This document shows positions 33,123 to 43,636 of a DNA stretch of 64,000 nt, piece by piece (position 1 is the first letter of the stretch; each line of letters opens with the position of its first letter). Both the position numbers and the translations under genes were made by a program. The notes beneath the pieces were generated by a model that was not told the DNA's origin, did no database searches, and saw only the letters and a list, made by a program, of their open reading frames with translations. Source of the stretch: Viola odorata (Eukaryota; Streptophyta; Magnoliopsida; Malpighiales; Violaceae); the NCBI GenBank assembly GCA_963691705.1, contig OY829545.1, forward strand, positions 36,257,475 to 36,321,474, given 5' to 3'.

Positions 33123-33941
33123 TGATAAGATCCAACCTCCTTTGTAAGGGGAGTTTGATTCTATGTTTGAAGGAGGATCTAGCTTGGAGTTGTGACACAA
33201 GGCAGATTGGAAGATGGAAGGAAATATGATGGAAGATGGAGTATAAGTGCAGCGGAAATAGATGATATGAGAAAGGATGAATGGAAAGGGTTGTGTTTGG
33301 ATTGGAGTTGGATGGATTGATGATGGTACACTTGAATTGAACTCAGATTGAAAGCACAAAGAACACTTGATTATTATTTCAGAACACACTTGAATTACAA
33401 GAAAGGAAACAATCTTAAATCACTCAAATATCACACTAGGATAAATGCCTTGGTGAAAAGGCTAGAGGAGGATTTCTCTCTAGCTTTTCACTTGGCAATT
33501 ATATCTGAAAATGAAAGCTAGCTTGATGTTCTATTTATAGAAAACAAATATAATAAAATAACACAAGTGGGATGGAGACAGCTCGCAAGATTCCCTTGAA
33601 GCTGGTGGCAAAACGCTAGGAATCTCGTTAATCCTGGCTCGTTCAAACTGCGCGCTAAAATGTCGACGACCATAACTTTTGATCCACCCGTCAGATTGGC
33701 CCGAAACGTGTCCCAAATGAAAGCTAACATCTTGACGTTTCCATCAAGACTTTGTTTGCTCAAATCAGACGTCATTTTCTTTTCCATAGGATCATGATGA
33801 TTGGCCCTCTTGGATGGAGCATTTGTTGCCGAGCTTTGTTCTGCGATCCCCATGCGTAGCCACTGGACAGTTGTGGCTGAGATCCCCATGCTTAGGTGGT
33901 GTTGGTACATAGAGAGAATGAGGTTAGGTGTGATCGTATCA
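33123..33941 (-). repeat. 5' LTR of F
   Basis: An 819-bp copy of 28850-29668. It is followed by CCTTG, then by the gag-like N-terminus of E. Confidence 0.95.
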
Positions 33942-34320
33942 CCTTGTGAACTGCTTTCATATCGCGCTTCATCATCTCACTATACGTCTCGGTTTTAGCT
34001 ATCAAACCAACCGGATCTTTCCTCCTTTCAACCTCTCCTCTAGGCTGTCTCGGTGGAGGTCTCCTTGGCCTAGGTATAGTCTGAGTCACCCTTGTATCAG
34101 GCCGGCCATTAGGGTTGGATCCCTCTCCGTATGGTGAACTCCTTGGTTTGAGAACTTGGGTGTACCGAGTATGGGCCTGCCTTGTAGCATTGGCAGCCGC
34201 TTCCCTCTCCTTGGCAATCCACTCCTCCATTTCATCAAACCTCTCGGTTAACTTACGCATCATGGATAGCATTTCAGCTCGCGCTTGTGACTCCATGCTC
34301 TTAGGCGAACTATCTGCCAT
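33942..34320 (-). pseudogene. Gag-like N-terminus of E
   Basis: ATG at 34318-34320 directly follows an acceptor-like GTGATTTCAG. It encodes MADSSPKSMESQARAEML, a helix (MMRKLTERFDEMEEWIAKER), a Pro/Arg-rich basic spacer (RPRRPPPRQPRGEVERRKD) and AKTETYSEMMKRDMKAVHK. The frame continues without a break across F at 28849. There is no gag core (no WW or RFVP motif), so the central gag was lost or never present in this copy, unlike K. Confidence 0.7.
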
Positions 34321-34860
34321 CTGAAATCACAATAACAACAAAGAACAAGCGTAAAATTGTCTTATCTAAAGCACTCCCTCACGTGTTTAAACCCTCGTGT
34401 TTAGTCACTCTAATGCTCTCACAAATCACTCAACGAAAATTCTTCTTCAATCAATCCAAGATCCGTAGACTCAAAGAATGTCAAAAGAAAAGCTTCCAAT
34501 AATTTGCAAGGACAACTCAAGCGTAGAAGGAAAATAGATGTGATATAATCGTGGATTACTTTGCAAACTAATCAAACAATTATACACAGAATAGATAGGT
34601 CATGCATCACAAGAGCTCAAAGAAAGACAAGATATTTGAACTAGTTCGGATTTGTTTTAGAACTAGGGTTTTAGGTGTCCGATTTGTTTCTTTGATAACT
34701 TTTGATTTACAACTCCGTTTTCTATGATTCTTGTTGCGTTGGAACACTCTTTTCTTGCTGATTTTGATTCTATTTTGATCGCAAGTTCCTCTTTTGTTAA
34801 CACACTGAAAATTTAGAATTCGCTTTCTGTTCTGTTTTTGTGCGTATAGACATGGCATAA
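34321..34860 (-). other. Leader remnant of E
   Basis: Contains the conserved ACGTGAGGGAGTGCTT block seen before gag in every family here, then AT-rich sequence. The primer-binding site and the 5' LTR's R/U5 are missing: at 34861 it joins the first 200 bp of U3. Confidence 0.65.
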
Positions 34861-35060
34861 CCAACTTCCATGTCTTCCTTCGCCTAAGGACTTGATCCAG
34901 CAACGTTCCTTGCCCTATCTCCATGTCTAGAGGTTGTATTAACCTCTCTGAAAGCTTTGCAATGTCTTGGGCTCGACGCTTTGGGTTGATTGGCTTTAGT
35001 CGCAAGGCGTGTGCGCGTTGTGCGTACGCTAGGGCTAGTCTCGGGGCTAGGATCGTATCA
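34861..35060 (-). repeat. 5' LTR fragment of E
   Basis: Near-identical to 27240-27439 (I see about one difference) and ends GGATCGTATCA. It is followed by the right GCGCG duplication. Confidence 0.9.
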
Positions 35061-35109
35061 GCGCGGCCAACTCATGAACACGTGTTCCTAGAGATCCGTG
35101 CTCGTATCA
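35061..35109 (-). repeat. Outer end of the D 5' LTR
   Basis: GCGCG duplicate plus the last 44 bases of the D LTR (GCCAACTCATGAAC ... GCTCGTATCA), completing the LTR split by E. CCTAG follows and the RT of C resumes. Confidence 0.9.
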
Positions 35110-36224
35110 CCTAGTCCCAAAGAAAGATGGCCGATGGCGCATGTGTGTTGATTGCCGCGCAGTCAACAAGATCACTGTAAAGTATAGACATCCTATTCCT
35201 CGTTTAGATGACATGTTAGATGAATTAAGTGGTAGTACTATTTTCTCGAAAATTGATTTGATGAGTGGCTATCACCAGATTCGTATGAAAGAAGGTGATG
35301 AATGGAAAACAACTTTTAGAACTAAGTATGGGTTGTATGAATGGATGGTTATGCCTTTTGGTTTGACTAATGCCCCTAGCACATTCATGCGATTGATGAA
35401 CCATGTACTTAGGCACTTTATTGGCAGATTTGTTGTAGTGTATTTTGATGATATACTAATCTATAGCAAATCACTTGATGAGCATGTTTTGCATATTAAG
35501 GAAGTCTTTTTAACACTTCGTGAATAGAAGCTGTATGCTAAGCCTAGTAAGTGTTCCTTTGCAATGGAACAAGTTGGTTTTCTTGGTTTTATTGTGAGTA
35601 TAGATGGCGTGAAAGTGGATGAGGAGAAGATCCGCGCAATTTAGGAATGGCCAACACCGAAGAATGCGAGTGATGTTAGATCATTCCATGGATTGGCGAG
35701 CTTCTATAGGTGCTTCGTCAAGGATTTCAGCACCATCGTTGTCCCTTTGAATGATCTAACCAAAAAGAATATTGTTTTCAAGTGGGAGCAGCCACAAGAG
35801 GAGGCGTTTGCTACGCTCAAGGGGCGTTTAACCAAAAAGAATATTGTTTTCAAGTGGAAGCAGCCACGAGAGGAGGCGTTTGCTACGCTCAAGGAGCGTT
35901 TGTGTTCTGCCCCGGTGCTCGCTCTTCCCGATTTCAGCAAAGCTTTCGAGGTTGAGTGTGATGCGAGTGGTTTGGGGATTGGGGCTGTCCTTATGCAAGA
36001 GAAACGGCCAATCGCTTATTTTAGCGAGAAGCTCAAGGGCGCACAACTGAATTACCCTACCTACGACAAGGAGTTCTATGCCCTTGTTCGAGCATTGGAA
36101 ACTTGGCAGCACTACTTGATGCCGCGAGAGTTCGTAGTCCACACTGACCATTTGAGCCTGAAATATCTCAAGGGGCAAGGTAAGCTCAATCGTCACCATG
36201 CTGCTTGGATGGAGGTAAGCCTTG
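35110..36224 (+). pseudogene. RT and RNase H of C
   Basis: Reads [53 protein letters not shown], the intact catalytic box [19 protein letters not shown], and RNase H ([41 protein letters not shown]), stopping at HHAAWME. Defects are a TAG at 35525-35527, a TAG at 35642-35644 and an exact in-frame tandem duplication of 72 bp (35756-35827 and 35828-35899, unit [14 protein letters not shown]). The junction with minus-strand G sequence falls at about 36215-36225. Despite the two stops the catalytic residues are conserved. Confidence 0.92.
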
Positions 36225-36558
36225 TCCCACTTGCGTCACACTCCACCTCGAAAGTCTTGTCGAAGTTGGGAAGAATAAGGACGGGGTTGGAAGACAACTT
36301 GGCCTTGAGTGTGTTGAATGCCACCTCTTGCTCTTCATCCCATTGGAATAGAACATTCTTCTCGGTGAGCGCATTGAGAGGTACTGCAATGGTGGAGAAG
36401 TCTTTGACGAAATGGCGGTAAAATCCGGCCAGCCCATGGAAGGAACGCACGTCTCCCAAATTAGTCAGTGTAGGCCATTCAACAATGGCCTTGAACTTCT
36501 CATTGTCCACCTTGAGACCTAGGGTACCTACAATGAACCCAAGAAAATGCACCTCCTC
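36225..36558 (-). pseudogene. RT end and RNase H start of G
   Basis: Starts MHFLGFIVGTLGLKVD and runs through [36 protein letters not shown] to [10 protein letters not shown], where element C cut it. Open without stops over about 110 residues. The preceding residues continue at 39842 beyond element H. Confidence 0.88.
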
Positions 36559-37268
36559 TGATACGATCCTAGTTGCTTAGGATTCGTAGCACCAAATCTG
36601 ATCGTTGTTCAAAGAAGGATTTCAATGCGGAATAGAGAACTTGACTCAGGCGAACGTAGACTACCTCGCCAACTGAATGCTAAGAGTTCTAGTCGATTTC
36701 ACGTCAAGGATCTTGTATCAGATTCTTAGGACTAAACCCAACGATTGTGAGAATCGCACTAAGACAAACGACCCAATAATGCAATTTCAGTTTTACTTGT
36801 TTGAGACTCGAGTATTGCGGACTTGAGAAGGAACAAGGTTCAATTGATGAACAATGGGCAGAGATTGAAGAGAGAAGTCTCAATTTTTATCAAATAACAA
36901 CCACCTTCAAAAGGAGGCAAAACCATGTCTTTATACAAGAAACCCTAATCGGATTGCAAGTAGGAGTTCTAAATAAGGTAATTGACTTAATTAACTAATT
37001 TAAATAAACTGATTAACTAATTAATTAAATAAATAGAAACAAAGGTTGCTGCCATTATTTAACTAATTAATTAAGGAAACTAATTAACTAATTAATTAAA
37101 TAAATGGAAACAGAAGTTGCTGCCATTATTTAACTAATTAATTAAGGAAACTAATTAGGTAATTAACTAATCAACTAATTAAAATAAATATGAATATAAT
37201 TAAATACATTCCAGCAGCTCATGTCGAGTTCTCCATCATCGGGCCAAGGTTTGGGCCGAAACTTCATA
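36559..37268 (-). repeat. Truncated LTR of H
   Basis: Matches 38554-39260 closely, then breaks off at GGGCCGAAACTTCA. It contains an AT-rich tandem pair of 71-bp period (about 37000-37150, AACTAATTAATTAA... GTTGCTGCC). Confidence 0.85.
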
Positions 37269-37600
37269 ACCGCTTTCATGAAATTCCAGGTCTCAATTGG
37301 TACCTCCCTCGCGTTGGCTCGCTTAAGATTAGTTTGTTCCCACCAACATTTAACGTCTCCACTAAACGCAACTGCTGCTAGCTCTAGTTTCTTCCTTTCC
37401 GAATAATCACGGTAGCGAAAAATTGATTGTACATCTCGCTCCTAATCCAAGTAAGCATTCGGATTGTACACTGCTTCAAAAGGCGGAAGTCTTACCCTTG
37501 ACTCACCTTTGTTATATGTCTCGGCCTTATCTCTCAAACCAACCGAGATCTTCCTCCTTTCACGCCTATCATGCTGCCCTCTCCCCTTAGACCATTGCAC
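37269..37600 (-). pseudogene. Gag fragment of H
   Basis: Homologous to the N-terminal gag of K (48140-48400): RKISVGLRDKAETYNKGESR, RLPPFEAVYNPNAYLD, a stop, RDVQSIFR.RDYSERKKLEL, AFSGDVKCWWEQTNL. It ends abruptly at the LTR stub. Non-functional. Confidence 0.75.
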
Positions 37601-38553
37601 TAATCCTAGCACTCCCTCACGTGTTTACTCTCGTGTTTTAACTCTCTAATACTCTCACAAAATTCACTCAAATAATCCCTGCAATTGTTCAAGTGTTACT
37701 AAGACTCAAGAGTTCAAGAAAAAGGCTTCCAAGAAGACTCTCAAAGACAACTAGCACTGAAAAGGATGGTGACACTTGATATTTGAGTAATTGAAAGAAC
37801 AACCAATCAAACAAATAGCAAGTAGAGTAGAAGGCAATTTCAAGGAATCAAAGAAAGCTCAAATTGACTCGAAAGGAATCAACAAATCCAATTTTTCAAT
37901 TCTGATTTCAAGATGCAATCGTACTTCAATTCGCTTCCTTGCTAAATCTAACTTTTGTAACGCAAATACTTCTATATATTTTTGTATTTGCAGAATTGAA
38001 TTCCTCTTCTTTCTTTCTTTTTTCTGGGAATTTTCTCTTTTCTTTTCCTTTTTTTTTTACTATGAACACAGTTTAGTATTTTGATGACAACTTTTTACTC
38101 AAAACTCTGAATCGATTGATTCTTTTTGATTCGGAAGCCCAACAAACACAGCTTTCCAATGGATCCTTTTTCACTCAAAACGGACTTCAGTAGCTATATA
38201 TTAAAATCCAATTTTCGACTTGACAGAAATTGTGCAGAATTTGGCAGAAAACACAATTTAGTAAATCGGCTATAGCTTTTGACTCCAGTGTCCGAATCAC
38301 TTGATTCTTTTTGATTCGGAAACCTAACAGGTGCAGCTTTCCAACGAGACCTTTCTCACCAAATTTGGATTCCAATAGCTATGTATTAAAATTCAATTTC
38401 GACTTGACAGAAAATTGCACATATACGAACCAAGCACAGCAAAGAAATCGGTTTTGAATGGAGTAGAAAGGAATACCGATTTCAGCAATGAATACTAAAA
38501 ATACAATTAAAGATACTTACCAATCTTTGAACGCCTTAAGCTCCGCTACCAAC
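37601..38553 (-). other. Leader of H with PBS (38540-38551)
   Basis: PBS TGGTAGCGGAGC, a near-perfect donor ATTG|GTAAGTATC (about 38517) and the conserved ACGTGAGGGAGTGCTAGG block near 37620. Otherwise AT-rich, without genes. Confidence 0.65.
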
Positions 38554-39660
38554 TGATACGATCCTAGTTGCTTAGGATTCATAGCACCAAATCTGATCGT
38601 TGTTCAAAGAAGGATTTCAATGCGAAATAGAGAACTTGACTCGTGCGAACGTAGACTACCTCACCAACTGAATGCTAAGAGTTCTAGTCGATTTCACATC
38701 AAGGATCTTGTATCAGATTCTTAGGACTAAACCCAACGATTGTGAGAATCGCACTAAGACAAACGACACAATAATGCAATTTCGGTTTTACTTGTTTGAC
38801 GACTCGAGTATTGCGGACTTGAGAAGGAACAAGGTTCAATTGATGAACAATGGGCAGAGATTGAAGAGAGAAGTCTCAATTTTTATCAAATAACAACCAC
38901 CTTCAAAAGGAGGCAAAACCATGTCTTTATACAAGAAACCCTAATCGAATTGCATGTAGGAGTTCTAAATAAGATAATTGACTTAATTAACTAATTTAAA
39001 TAAACTGATTAACTAATTAATTAAATAAATGGAAACAAAGGTTGCTGCCATTATTTGACTAATTAATTAAGGAAACTAATTAACTAATTAATTAAATAAA
39101 TGGAAACAGAAGTTGCTGCCATTATTTAACTAATTAATTAAGGAAACTAATTAGCTAATTAACTAATCAACTAATTAAAGTAAATATGAATATAATTAAA
39201 TACATTCCAGCAGCTCATGTCGAGTTCTCCATCATCGGGCCAAGGTTTGGGCCGAAACTTCAAGTTGTATGTTGTCTCGTGGACAGAGTGCGCACCATAA
39301 TGTAGACTTACATAACTTTTAAACCACTGCGCCAAATGAGCTGAATCTTGTCCCAAATGAAAGATAACATCCTGAAGTTTTCAACGAGTGGTCGATCGCA
39401 TGATTTGGACCTGTACAGAGCCGGCTACGTTCCGACGAAGTTGCCTGTTGTGTCTGCACCTAGAACTGCTGTGTGCGAGATTGTCATCTCCAATCTCCTT
39501 GAGATCTACTTGTCCGAATACTCTGACACTTGGACATAATAAACATAACACATAGAGGTTTCCATCAAGTCTTTCGGACCTCTGATCGGACTCCATCTGC
39601 TCCATCATGTCTTGACGCTTTTGTCCATGTAGTCCCGTGATACATCTTGGGATCGTATCA
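38554..39660 (-). repeat. Complete LTR of H
   Basis: 1107 bp, TGATACGATCC...GGATCGTATCA, with 11-bp inverted ends. It has a PBS on one side and a polypurine tract (39661 onward, GGAAGAGGGAGGGAA on the minus strand) on the other, which a single LTR of a normal element does not have. It carries the same 71-bp-period AT-rich repeat. Confidence 0.88.
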
Positions 39661-39841
39661 TTCCCTCCCTCTTCGGAAAGATTCGTCCTCGAATCTTGAT
39701 CAGCATAATCTGTCCAGGAAAGCTTCCCCATTATATGCTCAAAGCATACTCGCCAATCTCTCGTGCTTCCTTAGTCGCCATCTCTTGCGCTTCAAGGGTA
39801 AGACGCATGATGTGCTAAGGTATGTGTGAGGATTCGCATCA
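39661..39841 (-). pseudogene. Polypurine tract and polyprotein tail of H
   Basis: The minus strand encodes SWTDYADQDSRTNLSEEGGND at the PPT, matching K (WTDYAEQDSRTNLSEEGGND at 45634). The outer ~100 bp ending GGATTCGCATCA are not in K and may be a remnant of a second LTR. Confidence 0.6.
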
Positions 39842-41206
39842 TCCTCCAAACAGATTTCACATTTGGATTACTTCGTGAAGAGTTTATTCTTCCGAAGGGT
39901 TAGGAAAATCTGGTGCAAGTGGTCCAAGTGGACTTGTGAAGATGTGCTATAGACCAATATGTCATCAAAATAAACAACCACAAATTTGCCTATAAAAGGT
40001 CTAAGTACAAGGTTTATTAGACGCATAAAGGTGCTAGGAGCATTTGTAAGACCAAAAGGCATAACTAGCCATTCATAAAGACCAAACTTTATTTTAAAAA
40101 CTATTTTCCATTGATCTCCCTCATGCATCCTAATTTAGTGATAGCCACTCACTAAGTCAATTTTAGAAAATATTCTAGCACTACTTAGCTAATCCAGCAT
40201 GTCATCCAAACGAGGTATAGGTTGAGAGTACTTTACCGTGATCTTATTGACGGAACGACAATCCATGCACATGCGCCAGCTCCCATCTCTCTTTGGCACG
40301 AGGATCACGGGGACAACACAAGGAGAAAGGCTCTCCCGAATAAATCCCTTATCGAGAAGTGCGTCAATTGCTCCTGCAGCTCTTTCGTTTCTTTTGGGTT
40401 GCAGTGGTATGCCGGGCGGTTGGGGAGAGTGGATCCGGGAAGGAAATCAAACCGATGCTCAATTCCACGCACGAGTGGGAGGCCATTGGGGATTTCATCC
40501 GGGAACACATCCTTGAAATCTAGCAAAAAAGGGGAAACAAGACTAGAAAATGAGGGATTAGTGTTAGTAGAAAGAATTAAATTTTCCTTAAATCGGATTA
40601 GGATGCAAGGCTTGCGCAAGATTAGCGCGTGCCTTATATGCCTTCCTTTAGCCATCAAACTCACCTTGCTATCCATTTTCACTCCTCTCAATGTCTCACT
40701 AGCTTGCTTACTTTTTTCAAGCGATGTGTTACCACTCAACTCACTCGCAAAGATCACATCCTCCTCTCCACTCGGCGCATGCTCTCTTTTTTCATGCCCA
40801 CTGTTTTTCACTTTCGCACAACTTACTTTCTTCACTTCACTCCACTCATTTTGCTTTCCAAGCGAAGATGTGATCTCAAATATGGCAGAAGCCTTTTTCA
40901 ATTTCAGTTGGTCTTCGTACACTTGGCTAGAAGGAAGAGGTGGAATGATGAACTTGCTGTCGCGGTGTTCTAGCTTGTATGTGTTGCGAAAACCATCGTG
41001 AATGGCTTTCTTATCAAATTGCCATGGTCTGCCAAGGAGAAGATGACTATAGTGCATCGGTGCAACATCACATAGGCACTCATCCACATACTTGCCGATT
41101 TGAAGAGGAATGAGAACTTAGCTCTTTACTTTAACCGAGTTCCCATCGTTGAACCAATTCAACACATATGGCCATGGGTGTTTGGAAGTGGAGAGACCTA
41201 AGGAAT
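39842..41206 (-). pseudogene. Protease to RT of G
   Basis: Minus-strand order: IGKYVDECLCDVAPMH, LLLGRPWQFDKKAIHDG (protease end), linker with GHEKREHAPSGEED, LMAKGRHIRHALI, RT entry [35 protein letters not shown], a frameshift, [14 protein letters not shown] region with stops, [14 protein letters not shown], intact [16 protein letters not shown]. At least one frameshift (about 40370) and several stops are present. The solo LTR at 41207 cuts the protease. Confidence 0.87.
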
Positions 41207-41757
41207 TGATAAGAGCTCAACTTCTGTTTGGAGAAGAAGAGCCCTAAATGCTGTTCTTGTGCTGGATCTAGTCCTCTTTGGGAGGTTGGATTGTCGATTG
41301 GATGGATTTGATGGAGAAGATAACGTCGCTAGAAGGAGTGCGGATTGTGCAGCGGATTAATGGATGAAAAGGAGAGTGTTTAGATGAACAATAAGTATAT
41401 AACTTCAGTACCCAACAAACCCTCTCAAGAACTTGCTTGAGCAACCTTGTTACAAAGTAAAGAAGATGAAGTGCTGGTTTGAAGAACCCTATTTTGCCCT
41501 ATTGGCTCACCTAATGTGAAGTGTTCTTTGTAGAGGAAAACTCAACAAAACAAAGACCCCTAACAAAAGAGGCTAAGTCCTCTATTTATAGGAAAGCTAA
41601 AATAGAGGAAAATACATAAATAACCCTTGGACAAAGGGTGTGAATGGCCGGCCACTTGATGATGTGGCAAGAGAAAGCTGAGGCAAAACGCTATAGCGTT
41701 TTGCCACTGGAATGTTGCTTCAGCTTGGCCGCAAATGGAGCCTTTTGGCTCATATCA
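41207..41757 (-). mobile_element. Solo LTR in G protease
   Basis: 551 bp, TGATAAGAGC...CTCATATCA, exact duplication GGAAT (41202-41206 and 41758-41762), no internal region. Minus-strand TATAAATAG near 41580 and the CCCTTTGTCCAAGGG motif near 41622-41638. It includes GCAAAACGCTATAGCGTTTTGC (about 41684-41705), a 22-bp perfect palindrome in U3. Confidence 0.93.
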
Positions 41758-42072
41758 GGAATGCACAAGGAGAGTGCTGGCCACATCCACACAACTCCCG
41801 TTGTCCACAATGATGAAAATCACCATTCCATACGCAACCTCACGGGTGTGGAACAAATTCTCCCTTTACTCAATCATTTTATCATCCTCTTTAGTTGCCA
41901 TACTCAAGCTACGCCTCACAACCAAGCAATTGGGCACTTCCACAAGATCATACCCTTCCTCATCTACATCCGCAACCTCCTCAACATCCCACAAATTGCC
42001 GTGAGGTGGGGCGATTCCTCCTTATCTTCACTTTCGATTTCTCCTCCTCAACATCCCATAAATTACCGTGAG
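41758..42072 (-). pseudogene. Protease start and post-knuckle linker of G
   Basis: Minus strand reads an acidic linker (HGNLWDVEEVADVDEEGYDLVE as split motifs), VPNCLVVRRLSMATKEDDKMIE and VDNGSCVDVAST, matching E2 at 4100-4330. The right edge is a break into the plus-strand LTR of J; the zinc knuckle and the second half of gag are deleted there. Confidence 0.8.
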
Positions 42073-43236
42073 CATGGACCCATCAGTGCCCGTACACATT
42101 GCACGGGAAAGGCCTCCTGCGTGGCCTATCTTCCTCGCATGGTCCTCACGGGTTGGTCAGCCAAACCATGACACAGCCACGCGTCCAACCTTAGCAAGCC
42201 ATGAGCGCATCAGCCTAGCCCATGTGCTTACTGGCCTAAACTGAAAATCATCATTTTCTTGCCTTTCCTTCGGTTCAAACATCTTGTGCTTCCATATCTA
42301 CGGTGGAAACATTATTTCCTACCGTCGGCTGCCATCATACTTCATTCCAAGCATTTTTGGATTTTAGGTCAAAATTTTGTTTTCTAGTGATTTGATCTTG
42401 CACAAAAACACATTTGCTGAATTGTTTGGTGTTTATTGTGCTATTTGTGACTTAAATCTTCATCTTCTTGACTTTAATTGTTGCTGTGATTATTGGAGCT
42501 TCCTATGTTGGCCATGAGAGCCATGTGGACTTCTAGCCAGCCACATCACTCAATTGTGAGCCAAGCATTTCAGCTTGCTCAACACACTTAACACACAGCC
42601 GGCCTTAGGACTTCACACTTAACTCTCCACTTGCTTGTCACACACCTTGGAGACTCCTTGTCATTCACAATTGCTCAAACTATTTGTCATACAAATTTTG
42701 CACTACTTGTCATTCACACATTTTGTCATCTAGTGAAATCTTATTTTTTTTAAACTTGAAGAACTACTTTTCTTACACTTCATTGTCATAAAGTGAGTCC
42801 TCTTGCACCCATCTCGAAATACATGTCATACAAGTGAGCTCTACTTGTTTAGTTTTCAGTCTTGGTATTCTGCGCGATCATCTTGTGAGCAGTTTTTCTT
42901 TGAGTTGCCATCTGAATTTCATCTTCCACCCTGAATCAAACTTTTAGTACTCTATCTCAAGAGTATCCATATTAAATTTGGTGAATTAATTCCAACGTTT
43001 GCTATTTTTAAAGGGCAATAGCCGAATTCTGAAATAACTACCAGAAAATTTCTAGCAAACTGTCTTGTTGTTTCAACTTGAGCATGCTGCTTGATTGTTA
43101 CACAAGAAATGGAATTGAATACATAGGAACTTGAGAGATTGTGAGAATATTATAGGGAAGAGTGAAACACGCGAGGGAGTGACTAAAATGTTTATCTAGC
43201 AATTATGTTTTGCTTTCTTTTCATAGGTACTTTTCT
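42073..43236 (+). other. 5' LTR stub and leader of J
   Basis: The first ~165 bp of the LTR (GAGCATGGACCC..., lacking TGATAC) join leader sequence at about 42240. The leader holds CTTGTCATACA-type repeats (42600-42850) and ends GAGTGACTAAA, a pyrimidine tract and TTTTCATAG (43226), 10 bases before the ATG. The interior has no ORF of note. Confidence 0.65.
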
Positions 43237-43636
43237 ATGTCTTGGTATTGTGATTATAGTGGTTCATATTGGGAGGAGAGTTCTCGTTATAAGGACTTCT
43301 ACACGCGGCTGCCTCATCTCCAAGCCATGGCCTAGGTTCCGAATCCTACCATAGCCATGGCCATGGCTCCACTCCTTGTGTTTCTGTCAGTCAGCCTCTT
43401 CAATACTCCTATGTCCCGCCATATTTGAGGATTGCTCCTCCGCACCATTCCTATCACCATACCCCATCAGATGCTCGAGGGTCGTCCTATGCACAAGAAC
43501 CTTCATCCTTAGACCCGGAGATGGCTCCAATTCTAGCGCGACTGGAATGCAGCGCCCAATCCTTGGCAGAAACCTCGACCTCAAGGATGCTTCTACTTAA
43601 GAAACTAGACCATGGTTTGCAGTCCATTGAGGAGGG
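43237..43636 (+). pseudogene. Orphan tyrosine-rich protein of J, N-terminal part
   Basis: ATG at 43237 (MSWYCDYSGSYWEESSRYKD). A frameshift near 43310 moves the frame to GLGSESYHSHGHGSTPCVSV, QPLQYSYVPPYLRI and APPHHSYHHTPSDARGSSYA, and then a helical part LDPEMAPILARLECSAQSLA and LKKLDHGLQSIEEG. It matches B (12365-12625) at the N-terminus. Element K entered at GAGGG; the frame continues at 51781. No gag, zinc knuckle or protease motif. Function unknown. Confidence 0.75.

Larger units (their letters stand above)
28850..33941 (-). mobile_element. Element F: young gag-only LTR element in E
   Basis: 5092 bp including the 200-N gap, bounded by an exact duplication CCTTG (28845-28849 and 33942-33946). 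The two 819-bp LTRs (28850-29668, 33123-33941) differ at only two positions that I can find, so this is the youngest insertion seen. PBS 33109-33120 and PPT at 29669 onward are intact. It carries one long gag ORF and no protease, RT or integrase. Removing it restores the ORF of E. Confidence 0.95.
26114..35060 (-). mobile_element. Element E: non-autonomous element in the D LTR
   Basis: Bounded by an exact duplication GCGCG. It has a complete 3' LTR (26114-27439), a PPT, a long reading region with no pol domains, a gag-like N-terminus (34320 downward), a leader remnant and only 200 bp of the 5' LTR (34861-35060, matching 27240-27439); R/U5 and the PBS are deleted. Element F sits inside its ORF with duplication CCTTG. 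It is the same family as K (43637-51780). Confidence 0.92.
20206..35109 (-). mobile_element. Element D: non-autonomous gypsy-type element in C
   Basis: Flanked by an exact duplication CCTAG (20201-20205 and 35110-35114) in the RT of C. Without its own insert E (26114-35060) it is about 5.95 kb: 3' LTR 20206-20993, PPT, a short unrecognised reading region, gag-protease, leader, PBS 25357-25368 and 5' LTR 25371-26113 plus 35066-35109. RT, RNase H and integrase are absent. I count about 12 differences between the ~788-bp LTRs (about 1.5%). Confidence 0.93.
16066..36224 (+). mobile_element. Element C: gypsy element nested in G
   Basis: Plus-strand element with 5' LTR (16066-16883), PBS, leader, gag, protease and RT to RNase H (resuming at 35110). 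It inserted into the RNase H region of G after CAATG (16061-16065). Its integrase and 3' LTR are absent: at about 36215-36225 the plus-strand RNase H is fused to minus-strand G sequence, so no right duplication can be checked. Element D occupies 20206-35109. Confidence 0.85.
36559..39841 (-). mobile_element. Element H: rearranged K/C-family insertion in G RT
   Basis: Bounded by an exact duplication TCCTC (36554-36558 and 39842-39846), so 36559-39841 entered as one insertion. Left to right: truncated LTR (36559 to about 37268), gag fragment, leader, PBS 38540-38551, full LTR (38554-39660), then PPT-like sequence and 180 bp ending GGATTCGCATCA. Start TGATACGATCC and end GGATTCGCATCA match the termini of the C-type LTR in reverse. 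Internal deletion and recombination are required to explain the order. Confidence 0.8.
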
